A stretch of 64,000 nt of DNA from Bacillus sp. OV166 (lineage in GTDB: Bacteria; Bacillota; Bacilli; Bacillales; Cytobacillaceae), in the NCBI RefSeq assembly GCF_900177675.1, contig NZ_FXWM01000001.1, forward strand, positions 5,279,001 to 5,343,000, in the 5' to 3' direction. Of this stretch, positions 53,473 to 61,484 are shown in pieces. The stretch's first letter is position 1, and each line of letters starts with the position of its first letter. A model generated the notes under the pieces. It searched no databases. It saw only the letters and a program-made list of their open reading frames with translations, and was not told the origin of the DNA. The position numbers and the translations under genes are program-made.

Positions 53473-53694
53473 TTGAAACCTTCAACTAACCGGATGTTAA
53501 ACCGCATCAAATGTATCTACATGTTTATCCGCAATAACGGCACTGTTTCTACGCAAGAACTTGTAGAGGAATTTGGTATCACTCCTCGCACCATACAACG
53601 AGATTTAAATGTCTTAGCCTATAATGACTTGGTAATTAGCCCAAGCCGCGGAAAATGGACGACAACACAAAAGAGAGTAAAAATGTCTTCTTAA
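53473..53694 (+). CDS. ytzE: YtzE, small DeoR-type helix-turn-helix protein
   Basis: 73 residues from a TTG start behind GATAGGGAGTGGTTC, opening MKPSTNRMLNRIKCIYMFI. It is little more than a winged helix: VSTQELVEEFGITPRTIQRD is the DeoR-like recognition motif and LNVLAYNDLVISPSRGKW the wing. Length matches B. subtilis YtzE. No effector domain follows, so it may act as a simple DNA-binding switch; targets are unknown. Confidence 0.85.
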   Translation: MKPSTNRMLNRIKCIYMFIRNNGTVSTQELVEEFGITPRTIQRDLNVLAYNDLVISPSRGKWTTTQKRVKMSS

Positions 53695-53721
53695 TAAAAA
53701 AATAAATTAGCATAATTTCAT

Positions 53722-53757
53722 AAAAAAGCACGCGAGCCCATCTCGCGTGCTTTTTGT
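53722..53757. terminator. Bidirectional terminator between ytzE and the 40-codon gene
   Basis: Stem AAAAAGCACGCGA/TCGCGTGCTTTTT with a 7-nt loop and T-runs on both strands. Confidence 0.93.
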
Positions 53758-53767
53758 TTGTCTAAAA

Positions 53768-53890
53768 TCAATGGTGCTCATGTACTTGGTTCGTGATTTT
53801 TTGATATTCCTGTTCACTTAGGATCCCTAGTTTTCTAAAAACATAGGAATAAATGAAAATCCTCCGTTGCAATCGAGGGGTTACGAACAT
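53768..53890 (-). CDS. Small basic protein (40 codons), unknown
   Basis: Minus-strand frame MFVTPRLQRRIFIYSYVFRK then LGILSEQEYQKITNQVHEHH. It has its own AGGAGATGATTAAT ribosome binding site and ends 11 bases before a strong terminator, which together argue for a real gene. The product is basic at the N-terminus and polar at the C-terminus, with no membrane helix. I do not recognise it. It is convergent with ytzE. Confidence 0.55.
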   Translation of the reverse strand: MFVTPRLQRRIFIYSYVFRKLGILSEQEYQKITNQVHEHH

Positions 53891-54070
53891 ATTAATCATC
53901 TCCTGCCTTAATTAATTATATTCGCCATTTCAAACAATGTTTCCTTCAACCAAAAAAAATTCTTATGGATAATATTTTAACCCCATAGCAAGAACACGCT
54001 GGGAAGGAGCTGAGCCACTATATTTGTGTGGAAACAGTAATATGGGTTGATCTAAAATCTTCAACACTAA

Positions 54071-54098
54071 TTGACAGTTTTCAATAGTATGGTAGTAT
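54071..54098 (+). promoter_or_regulatory. Candidate sigma-A promoter of the permease gene
   Basis: TTGACA (54071-54076), 16-bp spacer, TAGTAT (54093-54098). A TATATT three bases further on is an alternative -10 with a longer spacer. A small hairpin TAGCGCTTAAAAGCGTCTAAG lies in the leader. Confidence 0.5.
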
Positions 54099-54166
54099 AT
54101 TAATATCAAAAAATACTTTAGCGCTTAAAAGCGTCTAAGCAAAAAAGATAAGTGGGTAGGAATAAC

Positions 54167-55522
54167 ATGAAAAATAATCATCAGAACTTACAAAAAGGAT
54201 TATTACCGAGGCATGTCCAGTTTATAGCCTTAGCTGGTATGATTGGTACGGGGATTTTTAAAGGGAGTTCCGACACCTTGGCGATTGCAGGACCGAGTGT
54301 TGTAATTGCCTATTTAATTGGCGGCCTTTTACTATTTATCATAATGGCTGCCTTAGGGGAAATGGCGCTTGCTTTTCCAAATTTAAATGTACAGCATTTA
54401 GTAAACAAAGCATTTGGATTCCAAGTTTCGTATATCGTGGGATGGCTTTACTGGATCAACTGGATTCTTGTTACGGTTGTTGAATTATTAGCAGCGGGAA
54501 GTTTCCTACAATTTTGGTTTCCTACAATACCATTATGGGTGTTAAGTTTCCTTTGCGCAGTTATAATCGTAGGAATTAATTTTACTCAAGTAAAAAATTA
54601 TGGGGAACTTGAATTTTGGTTTGCTGGAATTAAAATCATAGCGCTGATAGCGTTTATCATTTTAGGCTTTTCACTCCTATTAGGAATTATTCCAAGCTCG
54701 ATCCAGGATCCGCTCGCTAACTACACAGCACACGGCGGATTTTTCCCGAACGGAATAGGTGGAACTTTCAGCGCCTTTTTAGTGGTCATGTTTTCGTATG
54801 GTGGTGCGGAGTTAATTGGGATCGCTGTAACCGAGACAAAGGATGCTGAACGAGTATTACCAAAGATTATTAAAGGGGCAGTTTGGCGTGTTATTATTTT
54901 TTATATATTACCAATACTAATCATTTGTGGACTCATGCCTTGGGATAAGGTTACGGGCGCAGACAGTCCCTTCGTTCAGGTCTTCAGTACAACAGGGTTG
55001 CCTGGAGCAGCACATATTATGAATTTTGTCCTGCTGACAGCCGTGCTGTCCGCTGCAAATTCAGGTATTTATGCGACATCCAGAACGCTGTTTTCCATGG
55101 CACAAAGTGGCGTTGCACCTAGGGGGTTAGCAAAACTCTCTGCAAAGGGAATTCCAATAACAGGAATAATGCTTACAAGTATATGTATACTAGCAGGTGT
55201 TTACCTAGCCTATCTAACACCTAGTCAGGTAATCGGCTATCTCATGACCATTCCAGGGTTTACAGTCATGCTACTCTGGATTAGTATTTGTGCAGCACAG
55301 TTAAAACTAAGACCACTTTACAAAAGTCAACCGGTATTTAACGTAAAATGGTTTCCATATACGACCATCTTCGCCATTGTATCTTTAAGTATTATCTTTA
55401 TTGGATTTGTGTTTAATCCAAATAATCTAATTGGTACAACCGTTAGCTTGGTAACGATTGGCTTGTTAATCATCCTCTCATTTCTTGTTAGAAAAAATGG
55501 TTTGAATGAAATTACCGCTTAA
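54167..55522 (+). CDS. APC-family amino acid permease
   Basis: 451 residues from the ATG behind GTAGGAATAAC, with about twelve hydrophobic helices. The first helices read IALAGMIGTGIFKGSS, the APC substrate-binding G-[ST]-G-I-F motif, and GEMALAFPN follows in helix 3. Closest in pattern to the amino acid-proton symporters of the AAT group (YbxG, AapA, RocE). SGIYATSRTLFSMAQ in the later half is also diagnostic. The amino acid carried cannot be read from sequence. Confidence 0.88.
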   Translation: MKNNHQNLQKGLLPRHVQFIALAGMIGTGIFKGSSDTLAIAGPSVVIAYLIGGLLLFIIMAALGEMALAFPNLNVQHLVNKAFGFQVSYIVGWLYWINWILVTVVELLAAGSFLQFWFPTIPLWVLSFLCAVIIVGINFTQVKNYGELEFWFAGIKIIALIAFIILGFSLLLGIIPSSIQDPLANYTAHGGFFPNGIGGTFSAFLVVMFSYGGAELIGIAVTETKDAERVLPKIIKGAVWRVIIFYILPILIICGLMPWDKVTGADSPFVQVFSTTGLPGAAHIMNFVLLTAVLSAANSGIYATSRTLFSMAQSGVAPRGLAKLSAKGIPITGIMLTSICILAGVYLAYLTPSQVIGYLMTIPGFTVMLLWISICAAQLKLRPLYKSQPVFNVKWFPYTTIFAIVSLSIIFIGFVFNPNNLIGTTVSLVTIGLLIILSFLVRKNGLNEITA

Positions 55523-55531
55523 TAGATACAG

Positions 55532-55564
55532 AAAAGGCCCTCAATTTACTTGTTGGCCTTTTTT
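55532..55564. terminator. Terminator between the permease and LysR genes
   Basis: Stem AAAAGGCC/GGCCTTTT with partial inner CAA/TTG pairing and T-runs on both strands. Confidence 0.75.
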
Positions 55565-55570
55565 GCTATT

Positions 55571-56455
55571 TCAAAGAGAAGGCTTTGAAAAGTACTTGAT
55601 CACATACTGACGAAATTCTTGTCCCGCCTCAGATAAATAACGCCTCTTTGACCAGCCTAACCCAATGGTCCTTTGGCATTTTGGTTCAATGATTCTCAGT
55701 TTGTTTGGAAAGGGATTCGTATGATGGAGCCACGAAATTTCTGGAATAAAAGCAATCCCTAAACCTTGTTTAACTAAATCCCCTATCACCCCCGGCTCAT
55801 CTCCTTCAAAAGCAATGTTTGGAACAAATCCTGCCTTACGACAAAATTCATCTGTTAAGTTTCTAAATCCGAAACCAGTATTCATACCGATAATAGGCTC
55901 GTCCTTTACTTCATTAAGAAATATTTCTTCTCTCCTCGATAAACGATGTTCTGGGGGAACAATTAAGTAGATTTCTTCAGTCATTAGCGGTTCCCAGACG
56001 ATATCCGTCCCCTCAATAGGCACGGATGAAATACCAAAATCAATCTCCGCCTTTTCCAGCCGGCTTTTCATTGAGGAGGTTGACTCTAGGACTTGTTGAA
56101 ATTTAATTTCGGGAAAAAGCTTTAAAAAAGAACTCAATAACTCAGGAAGGACCCTTGGAATACTGACCGCTAAAGTAATTTGCGTTTGCTTTTGATGAGC
56201 TCTTTCAGCAATTTCTCTTTTCCCTTCATTTAATTCTAAAAATATCCGATTCACTCGATCTAAAAACAGTTTTCCGTAGTCGTTTAACCGGAGCTGTCGA
56301 TTTTTCCGATCAAATAATGGAACACCCAAATCTTCCTCTAATCGTGCTATGGTTTTACTTAAAGAGGGTTGGGCAATTTGAAGTTCTTCTGCGGCTTTGG
56401 TCATATGCTCAAGTCTGGCAACTGTTTGAAAATACTGTAATTGTAAAAACTCCAT
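55571..56455 (-). CDS. LysR-family transcriptional regulator
   Basis: 294 residues from an ATG behind AAGGGGGCATAATTG (the preceding TTG is also in frame). The winged helix-turn-helix is MTKAAEELQIAQPSLSKTIA (residues 18-37), with RLEEDLGVPLFDR next. The rest is a two-lobed effector domain (residues 90-290). It is divergent from the YhgE/Pip gene and most likely controls it. The inverted repeat ATGATAA ... TTATCAT between the two starts is a candidate operator. The effector is unknown. Confidence 0.9.
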   Translation of the reverse strand: MEFLQLQYFQTVARLEHMTKAAEELQIAQPSLSKTIARLEEDLGVPLFDRKNRQLRLNDYGKLFLDRVNRIFLELNEGKREIAERAHQKQTQITLAVSIPRVLPELLSSFLKLFPEIKFQQVLESTSSMKSRLEKAEIDFGISSVPIEGTDIVWEPLMTEEIYLIVPPEHRLSRREEIFLNEVKDEPIIGMNTGFGFRNLTDEFCRKAGFVPNIAFEGDEPGVIGDLVKQGLGIAFIPEISWLHHTNPFPNKLRIIEPKCQRTIGLGWSKRRYLSEAGQEFRQYVIKYFSKPSL

Positions 56456-56493
56456 CAATTATGCCCCCTTATCAATAGCTTGAAAGCTACTAA

Positions 56494-56541
56494 ATGATAA
56501 CTAATTATATATTATACAATATACGTAAAAGTATTTATCAT
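56494..56541. promoter_or_regulatory. Inverted repeat in the LysR / YhgE divergent region
   Basis: ATGATAA (56494-56500) and TTATCAT (56535-56541) are perfect arms 34 bases apart in a very AT-rich region. The spacing would place two regulator dimers on one DNA face, but AT richness makes chance occurrence possible. Confidence 0.35.
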
Positions 56542-56579
56542 TGTGGTTATGTAAAAAACTTAAATGTAAAGGGGTCATT

Positions 56580-58580
56580 ATGAAAGGAATTCACTTAGTA
56601 TTTAGGGATTTAAAGATGATGTGGCATCATAAGCACGGAAGGATCGCCTTAGTGTTCCTATTAATCGTTCCGTTAATTTATTCTGGTTTCTTTCTTGCTG
56701 GTTACTGGAATCCCTATGGACGGTTAGATCAACTTCCTGTCGCTGTCGTCAATCTAGATCATGGATCGATAATGGATAACAAGTCGATTGAGGCTGGTCA
56801 GGAATTTGTCAAAAACTTAAAAGAAAACAAGGATCTCAAATTCTATTTCCTCTCTGCAAAGACCGCAAACCAAGGTTTGAAAGACGGGAAATATTATATG
56901 GTTCTGACGATTCCAAAAGATTTTTCACAAAAAGTTAGTACATTAATGGATGAACATCCCGAGCAGGCAAAACTAAATTTTGAAATAAATCCAGGAAAAA
57001 ACTTTGTTGCCTCACAAATTAGTACGACCGCAACGGAAGAAATGAAGACAAAAATAGCAGCTAGCATCACGAAATCCTACGCAGATGGCGTATTTTCAAA
57101 GTTTGTTGAATTAGCAGACGGCTTACGTGATGCCGGCGATGGTGCGTCAAAAATTAATCAAGGAACAATCGATGCTAAGAATGGAATGATCCAGCTGTCA
57201 GATGGTGTCGACCGCTTAAATGATGGTGCAAAAAAGTTAGAGGATGGGAGTCAGCGGCTTTCAAACGGTCAACAAAAATTGACTCATGGGCTTGCCGGTT
57301 TAAAAGAGGGCTCACTAGCACTTTCTAATGGCATGGAAAAGCTTTCTGAAGGTCATGCAAGTGTAGAAGTTGGGATGGAACAATTAACGGAAGGCATGCA
57401 ATCTTTGGCTTTGAATAGTGAAAGGTTATCTCAAGGTCAAGCAGGGGTGAAAAACACGACAGATGAATTATCGAAAGCAGTAGAACTATTTTTACAAAAT
57501 CACCCTGATATGAAAAATGATCCTACCTTCCAACAAATTGCTGCCATGTCAACCGGCCTATCAAAAGCAGCTGATTCATTGAGAAGTGGTCAAGTCCAAC
57601 TTGCTCAAGGGGCAAACAAATTAGTTCAAGGACAAACAAAAGTCCAAGATGGTATGACAAAGCTTGGCGATAAAATGGATGATGCTGCCACCGGGGCAAA
57701 CAAATTATCTGAGGGAACCGTACAATTTTCCAATGGTTTCGTTCAATGGAAAAATGGTTTTTCCTCTTTAAATAATGGAATAGTTGATTTAGCAAACGGT
57801 GGAAGTAACTTAGATAACGGCACCAATCAGTTAGTAGATGGTTTGGATCAATTGAGCGTTGGTTCAGACGAGTTAGCCACAAAATTAAATGATGCTGCTA
57901 TGCAAACGTCTAGTATCCATAATAATAACCAATTAACCTCGATGTTCTCAGAACCAGTCAAATTAGTAGAATCGGATTTATCCGAGGTTCCGAATTATGG
58001 GACTGGAATTACCCCCTATTTTCTATCTTTAGCATTTTATGTAGGTGGAATAATGGCAGCTAACATCCTTCCATTAGGGCGCAGACAAGATCTTAAGGTT
58101 AATGGAACAGAGCATTTTATTAATAAACTCGGACTTAAGTACTCAATCGCATTAATACAAGTGTTATTTGTTGATTTGGTAGTCCTTTTCGGATTCAAAG
58201 TACATGTGGTAAGTGTTCCCTTGTTTATTGTATCCAGTGTCATTGTCTCCTTAACCTTCATGACGGTCATCCTTATGTTAGTGACATTGTTTGGTGTTGC
58301 AGGGAAATTTATGGCTGTCACACTATTGGTTTTACAATTAGCTACATGTGGTGGAACATTCCCGGGTGAATTGAGTAATCCTATCCTAAGCAAGATCGGT
58401 AATGCTTTACCAATGGCCCATTCATTACGGAGCTTCCAAGATGTTATCTCCCTAGGGGATTGGGCCCAACTACAACAGCAAATACTAATCTTACTTTTCT
58501 ACCTAGTAATATCGGGGGGAATTGGATGGGTGACAAGTCATCTGCAACATTCCAAGACTGCCGTGGAGACCTCTCATTAA
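56580..58580 (+). CDS. yhgE: YhgE/Pip-domain membrane protein
   Basis: 666 residues from the ATG behind AAAGGGGTCATT. One N-terminal transmembrane helix (ALVFLLIVPLIYSGFFLAG) is followed by the extracellular Pip domain (RLDQLPVAVVNLDHGSIMDN). Next comes a long amphipathic repeat region with many LxxGxxxLxxG units (DGVDRLNDGAKKLEDGSQRL; about residues 190-455). Five C-terminal helices of the ABC-2 permease type end the protein. Homologues serve as phage receptors or type VII secretion components (YueB, EsaA-like). Probably LysR-controlled. Its original terminator has been split by the downstream insertion sequence. Confidence 0.88.
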   Translation: MKGIHLVFRDLKMMWHHKHGRIALVFLLIVPLIYSGFFLAGYWNPYGRLDQLPVAVVNLDHGSIMDNKSIEAGQEFVKNLKENKDLKFYFLSAKTANQGLKDGKYYMVLTIPKDFSQKVSTLMDEHPEQAKLNFEINPGKNFVASQISTTATEEMKTKIAASITKSYADGVFSKFVELADGLRDAGDGASKINQGTIDAKNGMIQLSDGVDRLNDGAKKLEDGSQRLSNGQQKLTHGLAGLKEGSLALSNGMEKLSEGHASVEVGMEQLTEGMQSLALNSERLSQGQAGVKNTTDELSKAVELFLQNHPDMKNDPTFQQIAAMSTGLSKAADSLRSGQVQLAQGANKLVQGQTKVQDGMTKLGDKMDDAATGANKLSEGTVQFSNGFVQWKNGFSSLNNGIVDLANGGSNLDNGTNQLVDGLDQLSVGSDELATKLNDAAMQTSSIHNNNQLTSMFSEPVKLVESDLSEVPNYGTGITPYFLSLAFYVGGIMAANILPLGRRQDLKVNGTEHFINKLGLKYSIALIQVLFVDLVVLFGFKVHVVSVPLFIVSSVIVSLTFMTVILMLVTLFGVAGKFMAVTLLVLQLATCGGTFPGELSNPILSKIGNALPMAHSLRSFQDVISLGDWAQLQQQILILLFYLVISGGIGWVTSHLQHSKTAVETSH

Positions 58581-58589
58581 AAACTAAAA

Positions 58590-58622
58590 AAGTGATACCC
58601 AATATTTACATGGGTATCACTT
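58590..58622. repeat. Left copy of the 33-bp target duplication (terminator hairpin)
   Basis: AAGTGATACCCA, a 9-nt loop, TGGGTATCACTT: a perfect 12-bp stem. Identical to 60361-60393. Here it keeps an A-run on its left, making it a terminator for leftward transcripts, but lacks the T-run on its right. Confidence 0.95.
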
Positions 58623-58635
58623 CAGATTGTAGACA

Positions 58636-58671
58636 AAAGGCATTCGAATGAGCCCATTCGGATGCCTTTTT
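58636..58671. terminator. Hairpin inside the left end of the insertion sequence
   Basis: Stem AAAGGCAT-CGAATG/CATTCG-ATGCCTTT with one mismatch and a 4-nt loop, T-runs on both strands. It would stop outward transposase transcripts and block inward read-through from yhgE. Confidence 0.8.
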
Positions 58672-58721
58672 ATTGGATTTTTGCTCATAAGAGCAAAATT
58701 TAGACCTACCTTTGACTATTA

Positions 58722-60083
58722 TTACGCCAATTCTGGACCTTTCCACGTCCAGCTGGCCATCTTTTTCAAGTTCATGGCAGCAAAAGTAAGCATCGCTTGC
58801 ATGGACAATTTTTTTAAGCCTCTTAAGGTTGTCCAACGCATACCATGCTTTTCCTTAGCATCCGCAAAGACCCGTTCAATCGTTTCTTTACGTCTTGCGT
58901 AAATGCTTTTATTTTCTTGTGTGTGACGAAGATGATCGGCTTCTTCTATGTAATGTTCCCAAACATGTCGCTCAATCAATTTTTTATGTTCTTTACTCTG
59001 CGTGCATTCTGAAAGTAAAGGACAATTTTGGCACTCAAACGGATTAGAGAAGTATTGACGCTTTCCATTCTTCGTCGTCGTTGCATATTTCAGTATTTGT
59101 CCTTGCGGACAGATATAACAATCGTAGTATTCATCATAAATATACTCATGTTTTTTCATATAACCGTCCTTCGTACGAGGTCGTGTATATGGTAATGCAG
59201 GAGTCATATCATTTTCAATTACGAATTGAGCAATAGCAGGTGTTTTGTATCCAGCATCAGCAGCAACAGCTTCAGGTTTCCCGTGTTTTTCAATGACCTT
59301 CTCAAGTAGTGGCTCGAAAATGACGCTATCATGGATATTCCCCGGGGTTACAATTGCACCCAAAACAAAACCATTTCGATCCGAAGCCGCATGAAATGAA
59401 TATGCGAACTGTTTCGTTCGCTCATCCTTTACGTAATAACCACTTTCTGGGTCAGTGGTACTTTCTTTAATTTCCTTTAATTCTTCTTTTTCAAATTTAT
59501 CTGGAGGAAATGGCTTTTTTCCGTGATCATCCCGGTCTTTATTAATCTCTTCTTGTAGACGTGTTTCATAAACCTTCGATTCCTTTCGAACTACTTTCTT
59601 TTCAAATTTACGCTTATTTGCACTAGCTTTAACATGTGTAGAATCAATAAATACGTGCTCGCTACTAATCAATTTCTTTTCTGAGGCTTCCTTTAAAATA
59701 CGATAGAATATCTGTTCAAATAAATCAGTATCCTTAAAGCGTCGCTCGTAGTTTTTACCAAACGTTGAAAAGTGAGGTACCTTATCATAAAAACCAAAGC
59801 CGAGAAACCAACGATATGCCATATTCGTTTCGATTTCTGCAATGGTTTGACGCATAGAGCGAATACCGAAGGTATATTGAATGAAAGCCATCTTTATCAA
59901 TACCACAGGGTCAATACTCGGACGTCCCCGTTCAGATGAGTACATATCTTGAACAAGTGAATAGATAAATGAAAAATCAATAGCAGCTTCTATCTTACGA
60001 ACCAAGTGGTTCGCGGGTACAACTTGTTCTAAAGCTATCATTTCTATTTGATCACGATTCATCTGTGTATTTTTAGTTAGCAT
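58722..60083 (-). CDS. IS1182-type DDE transposase
   Basis: 453 residues from the ATG behind GAGGTGGATGAA (a GTG three codons earlier overlaps that site). N-terminal DUF772-like part: RPSIDPVVLIKMAFIQYTFG and RWFLGFGFYDKVPHFSTF. The catalytic region includes FIDSTHVKASANK (first Asp) and VAADAGYKTPAIAQF (second Asp). Near the C-terminus are the paired cysteines CYICPQGQ and CQNCPLLSEC typical of the family, then RKETIERVFADAKEKHGMRW (Glu). Reading frame and ends are intact, so the element may be active. Confidence 0.93.
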   Translation of the reverse strand: MLTKNTQMNRDQIEMIALEQVVPANHLVRKIEAAIDFSFIYSLVQDMYSSERGRPSIDPVVLIKMAFIQYTFGIRSMRQTIAEIETNMAYRWFLGFGFYDKVPHFSTFGKNYERRFKDTDLFEQIFYRILKEASEKKLISSEHVFIDSTHVKASANKRKFEKKVVRKESKVYETRLQEEINKDRDDHGKKPFPPDKFEKEELKEIKESTTDPESGYYVKDERTKQFAYSFHAASDRNGFVLGAIVTPGNIHDSVIFEPLLEKVIEKHGKPEAVAADAGYKTPAIAQFVIENDMTPALPYTRPRTKDGYMKKHEYIYDEYYDCYICPQGQILKYATTTKNGKRQYFSNPFECQNCPLLSECTQSKEHKKLIERHVWEHYIEEADHLRHTQENKSIYARRKETIERVFADAKEKHGMRWTTLRGLKKLSMQAMLTFAAMNLKKMASWTWKGPELA

Positions 60084-60161
60084 TTCATCCACCTCATCTA
60101 TATGTCTGTATCTTAATTATACAAAGGACTGATTTAAAGGTCATTATTGATTTTAAAACTT

Positions 60162-60292
60162 GTTGATTGGAGCGGAAGGCGCGAAGACTCCTGCGGGAGT
60201 ACGGAGCAGGGGAGACCCCGCAGGCGCTTAAGCGCCGAGGAGGCTCCCCGCTACGCCCGCGGAAAGCGAAGCGCCTGGAGCGCAAATCAACA
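60162..60292. repeat. GC-rich dispersed repeat, copy 2, inside the insertion sequence
   Basis: 131 bases starting GTTGATTGGAGCGGAAGGCG and ending GGAGCGCAAATCAAC. Contains the self-complementary AGGCGCTTAAGCGCC and GGGGAGACCCC that copy 1 lacks. Orientation is opposite to copy 1. It lies upstream of the transposase start, within the terminal inverted repeats of the element. Confidence 0.9.
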
Positions 60293-60360
60293 AACAATTT
60301 AACAAAGACATAAAAAAGACTGCCGGCAAACCCAAGTTTTTCGGATTTGTCGACAGTCTG

Positions 60361-60393
60361 AAGTGATACCCAATATTTACATGGGTATCACTT
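60361..60393. repeat. Right copy of the 33-bp target duplication (terminator hairpin)
   Basis: Identical to 58590-58622. Here the T-run follows on the right (TTTTAATC), so it terminates rightward transcripts, but the left-hand A-run is lost. Confidence 0.95.
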
Positions 60394-60395
60394 TT

Positions 60396-60773
60396 TTAAT
60401 CTTTTTCGTCTTCTGGCTTTTCAGTTGCCGGATGGAGATGTTTGATTTCCTTCACATCCGACTCAACAAATAGCCGAAGTGCTGAGAGCTTATTTTCCCA
60501 AAATAACTCAAAATATTGGAGCCAATCTTTTAATTCATATAATGGCTCTGGCTCCAGCTTGTACCTTGTTTCCCTGCCGGCTTTCCGTTCCTTAACTAGG
60601 CCGGCATCTGCTAATACACGTAAATGCTTGGACACAGCGGTTCGGCTTATCGGAAAGTGTTCACTTATCGCCGTGACAGGCATCTCTTCCTTGCTAAGAA
60701 GTTTTAACAGCTTTCGCCTTGTTGGATCAGCGATGGCTTGAAAAACATCATGCTTTGCCGATGAAGCCGCCAT
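60396..60773 (-). CDS. ArsR-family winged-helix repressor
   Basis: 125 residues. DPTRRKLLKLLSKEEMPVTA leads to the recognition helix ISRTAVSKHLRVLADAGLV and the wing RKAGRETRYKLEP. No cysteine metal site is present, so it belongs to the ArsR group that pairs with SRPBCC (AHSA1) genes rather than metal sensors. Its start is directly after the SRPBCC stop, so they are cotranscribed. It probably represses its own operon at the palindromes 61244-61290. Its downstream terminator was altered by the insertion sequence. Confidence 0.9.
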   Translation of the reverse strand: MAASSAKHDVFQAIADPTRRKLLKLLSKEEMPVTAISEHFPISRTAVSKHLRVLADAGLVKERKAGRETRYKLEPEPLYELKDWLQYFELFWENKLSALRLFVESDVKEIKHLHPATEKPEDEKD

Positions 60774-61199
60774 TTATGCCTCAACATATGCTTGCAATTT
60801 TTTCACAAGACCTGCCCAGCCCTGATTCATGTTATCGCGGATCGGAGTATGCGGAGCACCGAATTCTGTAACTTTGTTAGCGTCCCAGCCACCATGGATA
60901 AGAGTTAACTCTGTTTTATCATCCAGTTCCTTTAATTCAAATGTTAGTGTCCAATCTTTTCCCCAATTAAATGAAAGTTTTTTAGGTGGATCGACATGTG
61001 TTACCTTACATGGCGACATGCCAAATTGCGCTGCATTTAAGTGAAATTCATGTCCTTCAACTGGTTGAAGGTCATTAGGCATGAACCACGCACCCAGACC
61101 TTCTGCTGTAGCTACTGCATCCCATACTTTAGCAATTGGAGCATTGTAAACGACTGTATACTTTATATCTTCTAATGTTGCCTGTGACTCATTTCCCAT
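60774..61199 (-). CDS. SRPBCC / AHSA1-domain protein
   Basis: 141 residues of the START-like AHSA1 fold, a hydrophobic-ligand-binding cup. The N-terminus YTVVYNAPIAKVWDAVATAE and the C-terminal LTLIHGGWDANKV and NMNQGWAGLVKKLQAYVE are typical. Such proteins are commonly linked to ArsR regulators and described as Hsp90-ATPase-activator homologues; the ligand is unknown. RBS GAGGAGGCAATTAAA. First gene of a two-gene operon. Confidence 0.88.
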   Translation of the reverse strand: MGNESQATLEDIKYTVVYNAPIAKVWDAVATAEGLGAWFMPNDLQPVEGHEFHLNAAQFGMSPCKVTHVDPPKKLSFNWGKDWTLTFELKELDDKTELTLIHGGWDANKVTEFGAPHTPIRDNMNQGWAGLVKKLQAYVEA

Positions 61200-61243
61200 T
61201 TTAATTGCCTCCTCGAATTGTGCTGCGATTATTACTTCATTAT

Positions 61244-61290
61244 GAAACCATTTGGTTTCACATTAAGACTATATAACACCATTTGGTTGC
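61244..61290. promoter_or_regulatory. Paired operator palindromes of the SRPBCC-arsR operon
   Basis: GAAACCATTTGGTTTC (61244-61259) is a perfect 16-bp palindrome placed just after the -10 box. The related ACACCATTTGGTTGC (61276-61290) fills the promoter spacer. Both contain ACCATTTGGT. Binding by the ArsR protein is inference. Confidence 0.7.
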
Positions 61291-61297
61291 ACGTCAA
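61270..61297 (-). promoter_or_regulatory. Sigma-A promoter of the SRPBCC-arsR operon
   Basis: Minus strand TTGACG (61292-61297), 16-bp spacer, TATATA (61270-61275). Confidence 0.7.
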
Positions 61298-61317
61298 GCA
61301 TTTCTTTTTTTAAAGAA

Positions 61318-61352
61318 AAACGGTGACTTCACATTAAGTAAAGTCACCGTAA
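61318..61352 (-). terminator. Minus-strand terminator upstream of the ATPase gene
   Basis: Stem ACGGTGACTT/AAGTCACCGT with an 11-nt loop, followed on the minus strand by TTTTTCTTT. No minus-strand gene lies directly upstream; the nearest is speD, beyond the ATPase gene and the 52-bp array. On the plus strand there is no T-run. Confidence 0.75.
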
Positions 61353-61484
61353 TTTTCATTCAATATACTTTCATCCCATAATTATTAAAAATCAATATAT
61401 AGGATAAGCAGTAAAAATATGCTACTTTTAATATTAATCAGTCTGCTAACTTTCTCTATTAAAATAAAAATCGGGGTAATAAAA

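Larger units (their letters stand above)
58623..60360 (-). mobile_element. Insertion sequence, IS1182 family type (1738 bp)
   Basis: Bounded by imperfect terminal inverted repeats CAGATTGTAGACAAA (left) and CAGACTGTCGACAAA (right, complement), 13 of 15 matching. It contains one transposase gene on the minus strand and sits between 33-bp direct repeats. The boundaries follow exactly from the repeats and inverted ends. A GC-rich dispersed repeat occupies 131 bases between the right end and the transposase. The element looks intact. Confidence 0.92.

Noticed and set aside
60094..60297. Arg-rich minus-strand frame before the transposase
   Set aside because: Same cause: it translates the GC-rich repeat inside the insertion sequence and has no ribosome binding site.
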